From UBA7672 sp031419455 (GTDB taxonomy: Bacteria; Pseudomonadota; Alphaproteobacteria; Caulobacterales; Hyphomonadaceae): a stretch of 64,000 bases of DNA. The notes under the pieces are model-generated. The model did no database searches. It was given only the letters and a program-made list of their open reading frames with translations, and was not told the origin of the DNA. Positions 17,802-27,799 of the stretch are shown piece after piece. The DNA lies in contig JANOKS010000071.1 of NCBI GenBank assembly GCA_031419455.1, forward strand, positions 61,443 to 125,442, written 5' to 3'. Numbering within the stretch: the first letter of the stretch is position 1; each line of letters begins with the position of its first letter. Both the position numbers and the translations under genes were made by a program.

Positions 17802-19769
17802 ATGAAACGTGTTCTGATGACGAGTGCGCTTGCCGCCGTGATCGCCCTCGCAGGCATCAGCGCGGTGGTGGCCGCCCCCGCCCCGACGACCGGCCTGGCG
17901 CCGGAACGCGCCGGCAACTTCCAGCTCACCGACACCACGCGCCTCGCGCATGAGTTGTTCTACTTCAAATACGCTCCCGCCATCGTCCTGATGTCCCAGA
18001 CGAACGGCGGCAAGATTTCGCGTGAAGGCGCGGCCGCGCTGGCGAAAGTGCAGGCCAGCTACAAGGACAAGGGCGTCCTCTTCTACATGATCAACTCGAC
18101 GCCGGGTCAGTCGCGCGAAGCGACCGCCGCCGAGGCAAAGTCGCAGAAGTTCGCCATGCCGGTCCTGATGGACGAGCTGCAGCTCGTCGGCGAGGATCTC
18201 GGCGTCCAGCGCGAAGGCGAAGTCTTCGTGATCGAGCCGAAGACCGGCTTCAAGGTCGCGTACCATGGCCCGGTCACCCAGGCCGCCAAGGCGATCGATG
18301 CGGTGCTGGCCGGCAAGCCCGTCGCCAATCCGCGCATCGACGTGAAAGGCGGCGCCGCCATTCCGTTCGCAGAGCGTGGCAAGGCCGCCGAGCACGCCAA
18401 CATATCCTACGCCAAGGAAGTGGCGCCGATCATCCAGGCCAAGTGCGTCGCCTGCCACCAGGAAGGCGGCATCGCCCCGTTCAAGTTCGACAGCTACGAA
18501 GTCGTGAAGTCGTTTGCGCCGATGGTGCTCGAGTCGGTCATGTCCGAGCGCATGCCGCCCTACTTCGCCGATCCGCATATCGGCACGTTCCAGAACGACC
18601 ACGCGCTCACCGCCGACCAGACCAAGACGCTGATCCACTGGGTGCGCGCTGGCGCCCCGCGCGGCACGGGTCCGGATCTGCTGAAGGAAACCGCCAGCGT
18701 CGCGCCGGATTGGCCCGAAGCCCTCGGCAAGCCCGACGTGATCGTCACGCTGCCCTCGTTCGACGTGCCCTCTGCCGGCACGGTCGAATACCAGAACATG
18801 CGCGTCGACAACCCGTTCAAGGAAGACACATGGCTGAAGGCGATCGCCGTGAAGCCGGGCGCTCGCTCCGTGCTCCACCACGTGACGTCGAACCACTCGC
18901 CGGATCGCGGCGCCAAGCCGGCGCGCATCCCGGGCGGTTCGGTCGGCTCCTACACGCCGGGCGCCGAGCCGCAGGTGATCGCGGCGGGCGCCGGCGCTCC
19001 AGTCCCGGCCGGCGGCAAGCTGTCGTACTCGATGCACTACACGACGACCGGCAAGTCGGCGACGGACCAGACCCAGATCGGCTACTACACGCTGAAAACG
19101 GCGCCTGAGTTCATCAAGCGCTCCACGGTCATCTCCGACTTCGCGCTGAAGATCCCGAAGGGCGAAGCCCGCCACAAGGAAATCGCCTATCTCGAATTCC
19201 CGGCCGACGCGTACCTCTACACGCTCTACCCGCACTCGCACTATCGCGGCTGGTCGGTCGAGCTGAAGCAGATCGCGCCGGACGGCAAGGAGACGATGCT
19301 CCTCAGCCTGCCGAAATACGACTTCAACTGGCAGCGCGACTACGATCCGGTGGAGCCGATCCACATCAAGGCCGGCACGAAGCTGGTCGCCAAGTGGATT
19401 TACGACAACTCCGAGCACAACAAGGCCAACCCGGACCCGACGATCAACGTCACCTGGGGCGAACAGTCCTTCGAGGAGATGATGTACTTCCGGGTCAACT
19501 ATCGCTGGGCTGACGAGACCGTCTCCAACGTCCGCAACGACCTGCAGGCGAAGCTGATGGAATCCCGCACGATCGGCGCGCTCGACAACAACGCCGACAA
19601 CAAGGTGCAGATCAACGAGCTCACCGGCACGATGGCGTCGGTGCAGGCCCGCTTCGCGGACCTCGACACCAACAAGGACGGCGGCCTCGACAAGAAAGAA
19701 CTCGAAGCCGGCAACGTCTCCCGCGCCAGCGCCACCCGCGACCTGCGCGACGCCGACATCGACCTCTAG
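17802..19769 (+). CDS. Exported multidomain redox protein: redoxin, cytochrome c, Cu-monooxygenase-like, EF-hand pair
   Basis: This is a 655-aa periplasmic fusion. After the signal peptide (ending AVVAAP) comes a thioredoxin/AhpC-like domain (about residues 30-185). Its usual active-site Cys pair is not evident. Next is a single c-type heme site KCVACHQEGG (about residue 215) with MPP as a possible axial-Met region. The long C-terminal half has His/Met motifs of the type II copper, ascorbate-dependent monooxygenase fold: LHHVTSNHS, SMHYTTTG, HSHYRGWS. The end carries two EF-hand loops, DNNADNKVQINE and DTNKDGGLDKKE. The start follows GGAGAGCTGGA. It has its own promoter and terminator, next to the IorAB-like operon. 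The function is unknown; oxidation of an organic substrate using Cu and heme is an inference. Confidence 0.85.
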   Translation: MKRVLMTSALAAVIALAGISAVVAAPAPTTGLAPERAGNFQLTDTTRLAHELFYFKYAPAIVLMSQTNGGKISREGAAALAKVQASYKDKGVLFYMINSTPGQSREATAAEAKSQKFAMPVLMDELQLVGEDLGVQREGEVFVIEPKTGFKVAYHGPVTQAAKAIDAVLAGKPVANPRIDVKGGAAIPFAERGKAAEHANISYAKEVAPIIQAKCVACHQEGGIAPFKFDSYEVVKSFAPMVLESVMSERMPPYFADPHIGTFQNDHALTADQTKTLIHWVRAGAPRGTGPDLLKETASVAPDWPEALGKPDVIVTLPSFDVPSAGTVEYQNMRVDNPFKEDTWLKAIAVKPGARSVLHHVTSNHSPDRGAKPARIPGGSVGSYTPGAEPQVIAAGAGAPVPAGGKLSYSMHYTTTGKSATDQTQIGYYTLKTAPEFIKRSTVISDFALKIPKGEARHKEIAYLEFPADAYLYTLYPHSHYRGWSVELKQIAPDGKETMLLSLPKYDFNWQRDYDPVEPIHIKAGTKLVAKWIYDNSEHNKANPDPTINVTWGEQSFEEMMYFRVNYRWADETVSNVRNDLQAKLMESRTIGALDNNADNKVQINELTGTMASVQARFADLDTNKDGGLDKKELEAGNVSRASATRDLRDADIDL

Positions 19770-19792
19770 TCGATTTCGCAATCAGAACGGAC

Positions 19793-19827
19793 AAGGCCCG
19801 CTCGCAGGAGCGGGCCTTTTCTTTTCT
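19793..19827 (+). terminator. Rho-independent terminator after the fusion gene
   Basis: A perfect 11-bp stem (aaggcccgctc / gagcgggcctt, loop gcag) is followed by ttcttttct, 24 bases after the stop. Confidence 0.9.
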
Positions 19828-19847
19828 GGCGGCAAGCGACGCTGTTT

Positions 19848-19915
19848 TCCTCCTCCGATGCGGAGCATTGGGGGAGGTGGCGCGCGAAGCGCGACGGAGG
19901 AAACAGACCTCGCTT
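19848..19915. repeat. Palindromic intergenic repeat (GC-rich, ctcc/ggag type)
   Basis: Imperfectly paired segments gttttcctcctccg and cggaggaaac flank the inner palindrome gcgcgcgaagcgcgac. It resembles the gcgcgcgaagcgcg repeats scattered between genes of related bacteria and has no coding potential. Confidence 0.6.
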
Positions 19916-19947
19916 GCCCTCGCCGCACGTGCGCGTCACAACCCGCT

Positions 19948-20754
19948 GTGCTTATCCCTATCGCCTCCGCCGACGATCCGCGCATTGCGCCCTATCGCGC
20001 ACTCAAGGACCGCGACCTCGATCGCGGCGCCGGGCGCTTCATCGTCGAAGGCACGATCGCGCTTGAACAGCTGATCCGCACCGGCCGCTTTCCGATCGAC
20101 TCGCTCTTTCTTTCAGAGAAACGGACCGACGCCCTCGCACACCTGTTGCAGCAAGTCTCGCCCGTCACGCCCGTCTACACGGCGCCGCAAACGGTGATGG
20201 ACGGTCTTGCGGGGTACCACCTCCACCGTGGCGTGCTCGCCCTCGCGCGTCGCGGCGACCAGCCGACGGCGCAGCAACTTCTCGCCAGCCTCCCGCCCGG
20301 CCCGCTGACACTGCTCGTCCTCATCGGCCTGTCGAACCACGACAATGTCGGCGGCTGCTTTCGCAACGCCGCGGCCTTTGGCGCGTCCGCCGTCCTGCTC
20401 GATGAAACCAGCTGCGACCCGCTCTACCGCAAGTCGATCCGCGTCTCCTCGGGCGCCGCTCTCACCCTGCCCTTCGCGCATGCCGGCGATGGCGCGTCGC
20501 TTCTGGCGGCGCTTCGCGATGCAGGCATTGACGCCTGGTCTCTTTCACCAAGCGCCGGTGAAGCCCTTGGCAAGCTCCTGCCGCCCGCTCGCCTTGCGCT
20601 CGTGCTTGGCGCCGAAGGCCCCGGCCTGCCCGCTGACCTGATGGCGCGCAGCCGCCGCGTCTCCATCCCGATGGCGGGCGCCATGGACAGCCTCAACGTC
20701 GCCACCGCAGGCGCCATTGCGCTTTCGCATGTCTTCGCAAGGCGCAGCCGTTAG
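19948..20754 (+). CDS. TrmH/SpoU family RNA methyltransferase
   Basis: This 268-aa SAM-dependent 2'-O-ribose methyltransferase of the SPOUT class acts on tRNA or rRNA. The three family motifs are clear: NHDNVGGCFRNAAAFGA (motif 1 with the Asn/Arg), LVLGAEGPGLP (motif 2), and IPMAGAMDSLNVATAGAIAL (motif 3, which forms the trefoil knot). An N-terminal substrate-binding domain (RFIVEGTIALEQL) precedes them. I chose GTG 19948 because conserved sequence begins there, and the upstream in-frame stretch is repeat-derived. The target nucleotide cannot be told. Confidence 0.92.
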   Translation: MLIPIASADDPRIAPYRALKDRDLDRGAGRFIVEGTIALEQLIRTGRFPIDSLFLSEKRTDALAHLLQQVSPVTPVYTAPQTVMDGLAGYHLHRGVLALARRGDQPTAQQLLASLPPGPLTLLVLIGLSNHDNVGGCFRNAAAFGASAVLLDETSCDPLYRKSIRVSSGAALTLPFAHAGDGASLLAALRDAGIDAWSLSPSAGEALGKLLPPARLALVLGAEGPGLPADLMARSRRVSIPMAGAMDSLNVATAGAIALSHVFARRSR

Positions 20755-20821
20755 CCCGCACCCCCTCCCCTCCGGAGCTCACGCCTGTTATGCAGGCAGC
20801 CGAACAGCGAGTGAGGTTGTC

Positions 20822-21307
20822 GTGCGCCGATTATTGATCGCCAGCATCATGCTTGCAGCCACCGCCTGCTCGCCGGCAGTGGAAGCGCCCGCCGAAGGCG
20901 CCGATGCCATCACGCCCCGCAACCCGTTCTTCGGAACGTGGGAACTGACGGCGGCCCGCGTCGCGCCCTGGTGGGACATGTCCGGCGAGGAGCCTGCGCC
21001 CGATCCCGCCTTCACGAAATTCACGCTGGCCGCGGACAAATCATCCGGCCCGCCGATCGTCACATGCAGCAAGCCAGCCTACAGCACCAACATCGTGCCG
21101 CCGCGCTCGCTGTTCCAGGGCAACCTGCCCGACCCGGCGAAGGACGCCGCCGCCCTCGGCATCACCGCGCTCGACATCACCCAGCTTACCTACAGCTGCG
21201 AGGACAACGCCGCCAGCGTCTCGCTCGACTTCCCGATGGTCGATGACGAGACCATCCTGCTCGGCCTCGACAACGTGGTCTACACGTTCAGGCGCACGGG
21301 AAGCTGA
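20822..21307 (+). CDS. Hypothetical lipoprotein
   Basis: This 161-aa predicted lipoprotein has a short signal sequence starting at GTG 20822 and ending at the Cys of LAATAC. A stretch of Ala, Glu and Pro follows, then a compact domain beginning FFGTWELTAARVAPWW, reminiscent of META/lipocalin-like small secreted domains that start with a GTW motif. Two Cys (VTCSKP, YSCEDN) may form a disulfide. The role is unknown. Confidence 0.7.
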   Translation: MRRLLIASIMLAATACSPAVEAPAEGADAITPRNPFFGTWELTAARVAPWWDMSGEEPAPDPAFTKFTLAADKSSGPPIVTCSKPAYSTNIVPPRSLFQGNLPDPAKDAAALGITALDITQLTYSCEDNAASVSLDFPMVDDETILLGLDNVVYTFRRTGS

Positions 21308-21385
21308 GCGGCGCTTGACGGTTCTGCGTCCGTCTATCATCGATAGGGCGAGCGCTGTGAGACGGCGCACAAGGGGAGACGTGTC

Positions 21386-23050
21386 ATGGAAACACTTGTT
21401 CTTAGCCGCCGCGCCATGCTTCTCGCCGGCGCATCGCTCGCTGGCCTCGCCTCATGCGGTGAAGCAACTCCTGTCCCGGTCTCAAACGATCCGACCCTCG
21501 TATCGACCACGCTCGGCAAGCTGCGCGGCGTGCAGGCGGAGGACGGCGTGCTGGAATTCCTCGGTGTGCGTTACGCTCAGCCGCCTGTCGGCCAGCTGAG
21601 ATTCCAGGCCCCCGTGAAACCGTCCATGCTCGCGGTCGAACAGGCGGCCGCCAGCTATGGCCAGGCTGCGGTCCAGATGCGCTCCGGCGCAGGCGCCGCG
21701 GCCTATCCGCCTCTGGTGCAGGCTGCGATGACCGAAGCCTTCAAGCCGCCCGAAGGCAACAAGGCGGAGGGCGATGAAGACTGCCTGATGCTCAACGTCT
21801 ACGCGCAGAAGACAGGCGCCGAAGCAGGCGCCACGCGGCCGGTGATGGTGTGGCTGCACGGCGGAGGCTTCTCCTACGGGCAGGCAGGCCTCAACATCTA
21901 TCGGGGCCACAACCTCGCGAAGAATCACGACGTTGTCTTCGTCGGCGTGAACCACCGCCTGAACATCTTTGGCTTCCTTGCGCTCGACTCGGCTGGCGTG
22001 CCCGGCTTCAGCGGGTCCGCCAATGCTGGCATGCTCGACATCGTGATGGCGCTCGAATGGGTGCGCGACAACATCGCCCAGTTCGGCGGCGACCCGAACA
22101 ACGTGACCATCTTCGGTCAGTCCGGCGGCGGCGCGAAAGTTTCGACGCTCCTGTCGATGCCAGCCGCGAATGGCCTGTTCCACAAGGCGGTGATCCAGTC
22201 CGGGGCCGGACTGCGCGCGGGCACGAAGGAAGACGCCGCCGATACGGTCAGCGAATTCATCATCGGGCTCGGCATCTCGGCCTCCATCGCGGCTGAGCAG
22301 CTATCCACGATATCGACCGAGGATATCCTCTCCGTCGCGCGGGAAATGGGCGCCAACAGATTCCGTCCCTCGATCGACGACGTGAACATCCCCGCCCATC
22401 CCTTCGATCCTGCAGCGCCCGCCCAATCCGCCGGTATTCCGATCATGATCGGTTTCACCAAGGACGAGCAGACGCTCTACAATGTCGGCAATCCGGAATG
22501 GGTGAAAACCACCGACGCGCAGGTTCTCGAAGCCGCCAACCGCGCCATCCCCGGCAAGGGGAAGGAGATCGCAGCCGCCTTCAAGGCCGCGTATCCCGAC
22601 TACGCTCCGCACCACCTGCTCATGCAGGTGACCGGCACATTCCGCTCGCTCTCGTCACACCACACGCTCGCAACGCGCAAGGCGGCGCAACCGGCCGGCG
22701 TCTACGCCTACATCTTCGCCCACGACATCCCGCCACAGGACTTCGTGCTGAAAGCCCCGCACACGGCCGAGATTCCCTACATCATGGACAACGTCGCCAA
22801 CGCGCCGCTGTTCGCCGGCGCGACCGAAGACGACATGGCGATGGGAAGGCTGATGAGCGCGACATGGGTGCAGTTCGCAAGAACCGGTGATCCCAACGGC
22901 GCGCCCGGCCTGCCCCAGTGGCCAAAATTCGATGCCGCCAACCGCCCCACCATGTTCTTCCAGAAGGACAGCAAGGTGGTAGACGAGCCCTTCAAGGAGG
23001 TCTGGAACCTGATCCAGTCCAACCCGAACCCCAACGCCCCGCCGATCTAA
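21386..23050 (+). CDS. Carboxylesterase type B (exported)
   Basis: This 554-aa alpha/beta-hydrolase belongs to the para-nitrobenzyl esterase/cholinesterase family. The N-terminus carries a twin-arginine-like signal (SRRAMLLAGASLAGLASC) ending in a lipobox, so a periplasmic or outer-membrane lipoprotein is expected. Family landmarks are EDCLMLNVYA, the oxyanion HGGGFSYG, and the nucleophile elbow FGQSGGGAKV. The catalytic His is probably in KAPHTAEIPY. The start ATG 21386 follows AGGGGAGACG. It hydrolyses carboxylic esters; the natural substrate is unknown. Confidence 0.93.
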   Translation: METLVLSRRAMLLAGASLAGLASCGEATPVPVSNDPTLVSTTLGKLRGVQAEDGVLEFLGVRYAQPPVGQLRFQAPVKPSMLAVEQAAASYGQAAVQMRSGAGAAAYPPLVQAAMTEAFKPPEGNKAEGDEDCLMLNVYAQKTGAEAGATRPVMVWLHGGGFSYGQAGLNIYRGHNLAKNHDVVFVGVNHRLNIFGFLALDSAGVPGFSGSANAGMLDIVMALEWVRDNIAQFGGDPNNVTIFGQSGGGAKVSTLLSMPAANGLFHKAVIQSGAGLRAGTKEDAADTVSEFIIGLGISASIAAEQLSTISTEDILSVAREMGANRFRPSIDDVNIPAHPFDPAAPAQSAGIPIMIGFTKDEQTLYNVGNPEWVKTTDAQVLEAANRAIPGKGKEIAAAFKAAYPDYAPHHLLMQVTGTFRSLSSHHTLATRKAAQPAGVYAYIFAHDIPPQDFVLKAPHTAEIPYIMDNVANAPLFAGATEDDMAMGRLMSATWVQFARTGDPNGAPGLPQWPKFDAANRPTMFFQKDSKVVDEPFKEVWNLIQSNPNPNAPPI

Positions 23051-23116
23051 TCCCGGCATTAACCCCCCGCTAACCAAGAATCCTCCATTTGTTAACGTCT
23101 GGAGGCTTGGGGCCTT

Positions 23117-24085
23117 ATGCGTGTCCTCGTTACAGGCGGTTGCGGATTCGTCGGGTCCGCCGTGGTGCGTCTCGCTGTCGAGCGTGGCGACCATGTGATG
23201 AACGTCGATCGCCGTGGACGCACGACGCCCACGCCTGCGCTTGTGCCCATCACCGCGCGCGAGGGCTATGCCCGCCTCGAAGCGGATGCATCCGACCGCG
23301 CGATGATGCGCGCCGTCATCAGACAGTTTGCGCCCGACACCGTAATCCACCTCGCCGCCACGCCGGATGCGCCGGGCGATGCGCTGATGGATGGCGAGAT
23401 CGGCGGAGCTTACTCCGTGCTCGAAGCCTGCCGCGCGTATCGCGACGACCTTGGCGGCGAACAGAAACAGCGCTTCCGCATCGTGCATGCCGAACAGGCG
23501 GCGAACGACGTTTCAATTCGCCCCACACGCGTCCATGGCGCGCGCAGTGCAGCCGCCGCGCTGATGGACCGCTGGGCCCGCGCCTGCGACCTGCCGCTGG
23601 TCACCTGCGTCGCCGGCGAAGCCTTCGGGCCGTGGCAACCGCAAGCCTCGTTGATGGCGCGCCTCGTGACCCACCTGATGCACGATCGCGCCTTCGCCAT
23701 ACCTGATGGCGGCGAGATCGTTCGCGACTGGCTGCCGATACGCGATTTCGCCGCCGGCCTGCTCCGCGCCGCTGAAGCCGCGCCGCCACTGTCCCGCATC
23801 GATTTCTCCGTCGGCGCGGAGCGCCGCGACATCGACATCGCCGAATCCGTCTGTTCCCTGCTCGACGAGCGCACGCCGCGTCCCGATGGCCGCTGGATGG
23901 ATCTCGTCAGCTGCCAGGGGCCGCCCGCACTCTCCTCCGGCCCGATGCTCGACCAGATGGACGCCGAGCAGGCCATCCGATGGCAGCCGCAGGGTTTCCA
24001 TGCCGGGCTCGACCGTCTGCTCAGCTGGTCGCTCGCCAGCCGCGCTGCGGTACAGGCGCGCACGCACGCCGTCGCGGCGGAATAG
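23117..24085 (+). CDS. dTDP-glucose 4,6-dehydratase (RmlB)-like protein lacking catalytic residues
   Basis: This 322-aa extended SDR clearly derives from RmlB. Conserved parts include VTGGCGFVGSAVVRLAVERG, PDTVIHLAA, IVRDWLPIRDFAAGL and RDIDIAESVCSLLDE. In RmlB the STDEVYG segment supplies the catalytic Thr-Asp-Glu; here it reads HAEQAAND. The YxASK active-site motif reads HGARS, so the Tyr and Lys are both gone, and the 25-30 residues normally between the two are deleted. The NAD-binding fold is intact, so the protein may be a nucleotide-binding pseudoenzyme or have a new chemistry. No sugar-nucleotide genes are near. ATG 23117 places the glycine motif at residue 7. Confidence 0.85.
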   Translation: MRVLVTGGCGFVGSAVVRLAVERGDHVMNVDRRGRTTPTPALVPITAREGYARLEADASDRAMMRAVIRQFAPDTVIHLAATPDAPGDALMDGEIGGAYSVLEACRAYRDDLGGEQKQRFRIVHAEQAANDVSIRPTRVHGARSAAAALMDRWARACDLPLVTCVAGEAFGPWQPQASLMARLVTHLMHDRAFAIPDGGEIVRDWLPIRDFAAGLLRAAEAAPPLSRIDFSVGAERRDIDIAESVCSLLDERTPRPDGRWMDLVSCQGPPALSSGPMLDQMDAEQAIRWQPQGFHAGLDRLLSWSLASRAAVQARTHAVAAE

Positions 24086-24186
24086 CGCGCGCTCTCACGC
24101 CTCCTTGACCCCGCCTCGCCTTGCCACGCTGGGTCGCGGCGATACCCTGCCCCAAACAAGAAGACTGCTCCCGGGGAGGAGACCCA

Positions 24187-26256
24187 ATGAACCATTTCCG
24201 TGCGTTCGCGCTCGCGGCCGTCATCGCCTGCGCCGCATCCGCATGCGCGCCGCGCCCCGGCGAGATCATGCCGGAGCACGCCTCGGCCGACGCCGGCGAG
24301 CATCCCGGCGAGGCGGTGTATCAGCAATGGTGCGCGTCCTGTCACGACAGCGGCCAGCAAAGCGGCGCGCCATCTCTCGCAGCCATCCGCCAGCTCAACC
24401 GTGCGACGGTGAAATACGCGCTCGAACTCGGCTACATGAAGATCCAGGCGAAGGATGTGCCGAAGGAAGAACTGGCCCAGCTCATCAACTGGCTGCCGAC
24501 CTCGGAAGGCGACAATGACGCGTGGATCAGCGCCGCGCGCTGCCCGGTGAAGACACGCGAAGTCCGCCTCGATGGCGCACCGCGCATCTCCACCACATTC
24601 GGCGTCACCAACACGGCGAACCGCGCGCAGACGGCAGAAGAGACCGGCCTGACGCGCGAGCAGATGAAGACCCTCGACGTCGCATGGGTCGTCGCATTCC
24701 CGCAGACGCCCACCATGCGCTCTCAGCCGGTGATCGTCGGCGACACCATCTTCATCGCCGCCACCGACTCGGGCCGCCTCTACGCGCTCGACACCAATAC
24801 CGGCTGCGTGAAGTGGCACTATGTCTCCGAGATGACGCTTCGTTCTTCGCTCACCTTTGCCGAAGCAACTGACAATTCTCCCGCCGCGATCATCATGGGC
24901 GACGCCGCCGGGTTCGTGCATGCGGTCGATGCGAAGACGGGCGCCAAGCTCTGGGTCTCCAACGCCCGTCTCAACGAGTACAACCGCATCACCGGCGCGC
25001 CTGTCGTGCACGACGGCAAGGTGATCACGCCGGTGTCCGCGATCGAGGTGAATTACGCCGGAGACGACAGCTATGAATGCTGCAAGGGCCAGGGCGCCCT
25101 GATCGCGTTCGATCTCGCCACGGGCAAGCAGCTCTGGACCGGCACGACGATGGAGCCCGCACAGCCGACCCGCCTCGGCCGCACCGGCACACAGCAATGG
25201 GGACCGTCCGGCGCCATCATCTGGTCCACGCCGGTGATCGATGCGAAGCGCAACGTGGCCTACGCCGGCACGGGCGAGAACGTTTCCTGGCCTGCGACCG
25301 AAACATCCGACGCCATCATTGCCTACGATCTCGACACCGGCGCGAAACGCTGGATCTTCCAGGCGACCAAGGCCGACATCTGGAACTATGCCTGCGGCCG
25401 CCGCGCCGCCAACTGCGACTGGCCCGGCGAATATCACAGCCCCGACCACGATTTCGGCGCCACCGCCATGCTGATCGAACGTAAGGACGGATCAGAGCTG
25501 GTCATCGCCGGCCAGAAGTCCGGCGTCGTCTGGGCGCTCAATCCAGACGATGGCGCGCTTGTCTGGTCGAACAAGGTCGGCCGCGGCTCGGCCAATGGCG
25601 GCGCACACTGGGGCCTCGCCTTCGACGGCGAGCTGATCTTCGCGCCGATGAATGATCCCAACCGCCCCGGCGCTCCCGGCGAGAACCCCGCCTTCGGCCC
25701 CGGCCTCCACGCACTCGATGCGATGACCGGCGAGATCAGATGGTCGTACAAACCCAACCAGCGCGACTGCGGCGCAGAAATGCCCGTCGCCAAAGCCTAC
25801 GCACCCGCGCCGGAGTGGCGCATCCAGCCCATCTCCGCACCCGTGCTTCCGGCGCCGCGCGTCGCGCCCACACCGCCGCGTCCCACGACGCCCGCGGCTG
25901 CTGTCGCGCCAGCTGCATCGCCAGCCGCCGCACCCGCCGCGCCTCCGCAACGCCCCACGGCGCCGTGCCGCCTCGGCATGTCGCCTGCTCCGCTACTTGT
26001 CGACGGCGCCGTCGTCACCGGCACGACGCAGGGCATGCTGCGCATCTTCGACGGCGCGACCGGAGAGGTCCTGTTCGAATACATGACAAACCGTCCGTAT
26101 GCGGACACTGTGAACGGCGTCGAAGGCCATGGCGGCGGCCTCGACTCGGCGCCCTACATCGCTGGCGACGGCACGCTGTTCGTGCAGTCCGGCTACGCGC
26201 GCTTCGGCGAGCCGCCGGGCAATGTGCTGATCGCGTTCAGGCCGAAGGGGCGTTGA
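24187..26256 (+). CDS. Heme c / PQQ quinoprotein dehydrogenase, polyvinyl-alcohol-dehydrogenase-like (lipoprotein)
   Basis: This 689-aa exported enzyme has a signal sequence ending at the lipobox Cys of ASAC, then a cytochrome c domain (WCASCHDSG near residue 50) and a PQQ beta-propeller (for example SGRLYALDTNTGCVKWHY, TGKQLWTG, VVWALNPDDGALVW). The order heme c then propeller matches polyvinyl alcohol dehydrogenase and related secondary-alcohol oxidases, and is the reverse of typical quinohemoprotein alcohol dehydrogenases. A Pro/Ala-rich linker of about 40 residues interrupts the last propeller blades (about residues 555-595). GGGGAGGAG precedes ATG 24187. The substrate is unknown, and no PQQ synthesis genes are in the window. 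Confidence 0.88.
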   Translation: MNHFRAFALAAVIACAASACAPRPGEIMPEHASADAGEHPGEAVYQQWCASCHDSGQQSGAPSLAAIRQLNRATVKYALELGYMKIQAKDVPKEELAQLINWLPTSEGDNDAWISAARCPVKTREVRLDGAPRISTTFGVTNTANRAQTAEETGLTREQMKTLDVAWVVAFPQTPTMRSQPVIVGDTIFIAATDSGRLYALDTNTGCVKWHYVSEMTLRSSLTFAEATDNSPAAIIMGDAAGFVHAVDAKTGAKLWVSNARLNEYNRITGAPVVHDGKVITPVSAIEVNYAGDDSYECCKGQGALIAFDLATGKQLWTGTTMEPAQPTRLGRTGTQQWGPSGAIIWSTPVIDAKRNVAYAGTGENVSWPATETSDAIIAYDLDTGAKRWIFQATKADIWNYACGRRAANCDWPGEYHSPDHDFGATAMLIERKDGSELVIAGQKSGVVWALNPDDGALVWSNKVGRGSANGGAHWGLAFDGELIFAPMNDPNRPGAPGENPAFGPGLHALDAMTGEIRWSYKPNQRDCGAEMPVAKAYAPAPEWRIQPISAPVLPAPRVAPTPPRPTTPAAAVAPAASPAAAPAAPPQRPTAPCRLGMSPAPLLVDGAVVTGTTQGMLRIFDGATGEVLFEYMTNRPYADTVNGVEGHGGGLDSAPYIAGDGTLFVQSGYARFGEPPGNVLIAFRPKGR

Positions 26257-26267
26257 ACACACACGCG

Positions 26268-26312
26268 CTCGTCCTTCGACGGACGCTCCCTATGGTCGCT
26301 GCTCAGGATGAA
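26268..26312. repeat. Intergenic repeat, gtccttcga...ctcaggatga type (family A)
   Basis: The arms ctcgtccttcgacgg and ctcaggatgaac flank a short centre. The same arms recur at 43901-44046 and, degenerate, near 40165. It lies between convergent genes. Confidence 0.65.
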
Positions 26313-26406
26313 CGCTTGGTGCAGGCTGCCAGAGTAGCCCATGATGAGCAGGCGCGCAGCGCCGTCCGTCGAACCACGCGCGCGGGACTCACGCTGTTGC
26401 GACACC

Positions 26407-27699
<1,293 letters not shown>

Positions 27700-27799
27700 G
27701 GGCTTGGCTCCTGAATCCGCGGGCAAATGACACCGCACCCGCCCCCGACGCAAGGCCGAATCAACCTTTCGGTAACCTGCGGACTGCACGGTTTGCCGC

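Noticed and set aside
17601..19781. Long open frame antisense to the redoxin/cytochrome fusion gene
   Set aside because: No motif or signal, and the plus-strand frame has heme and EF-hand motifs, a promoter and a terminator.
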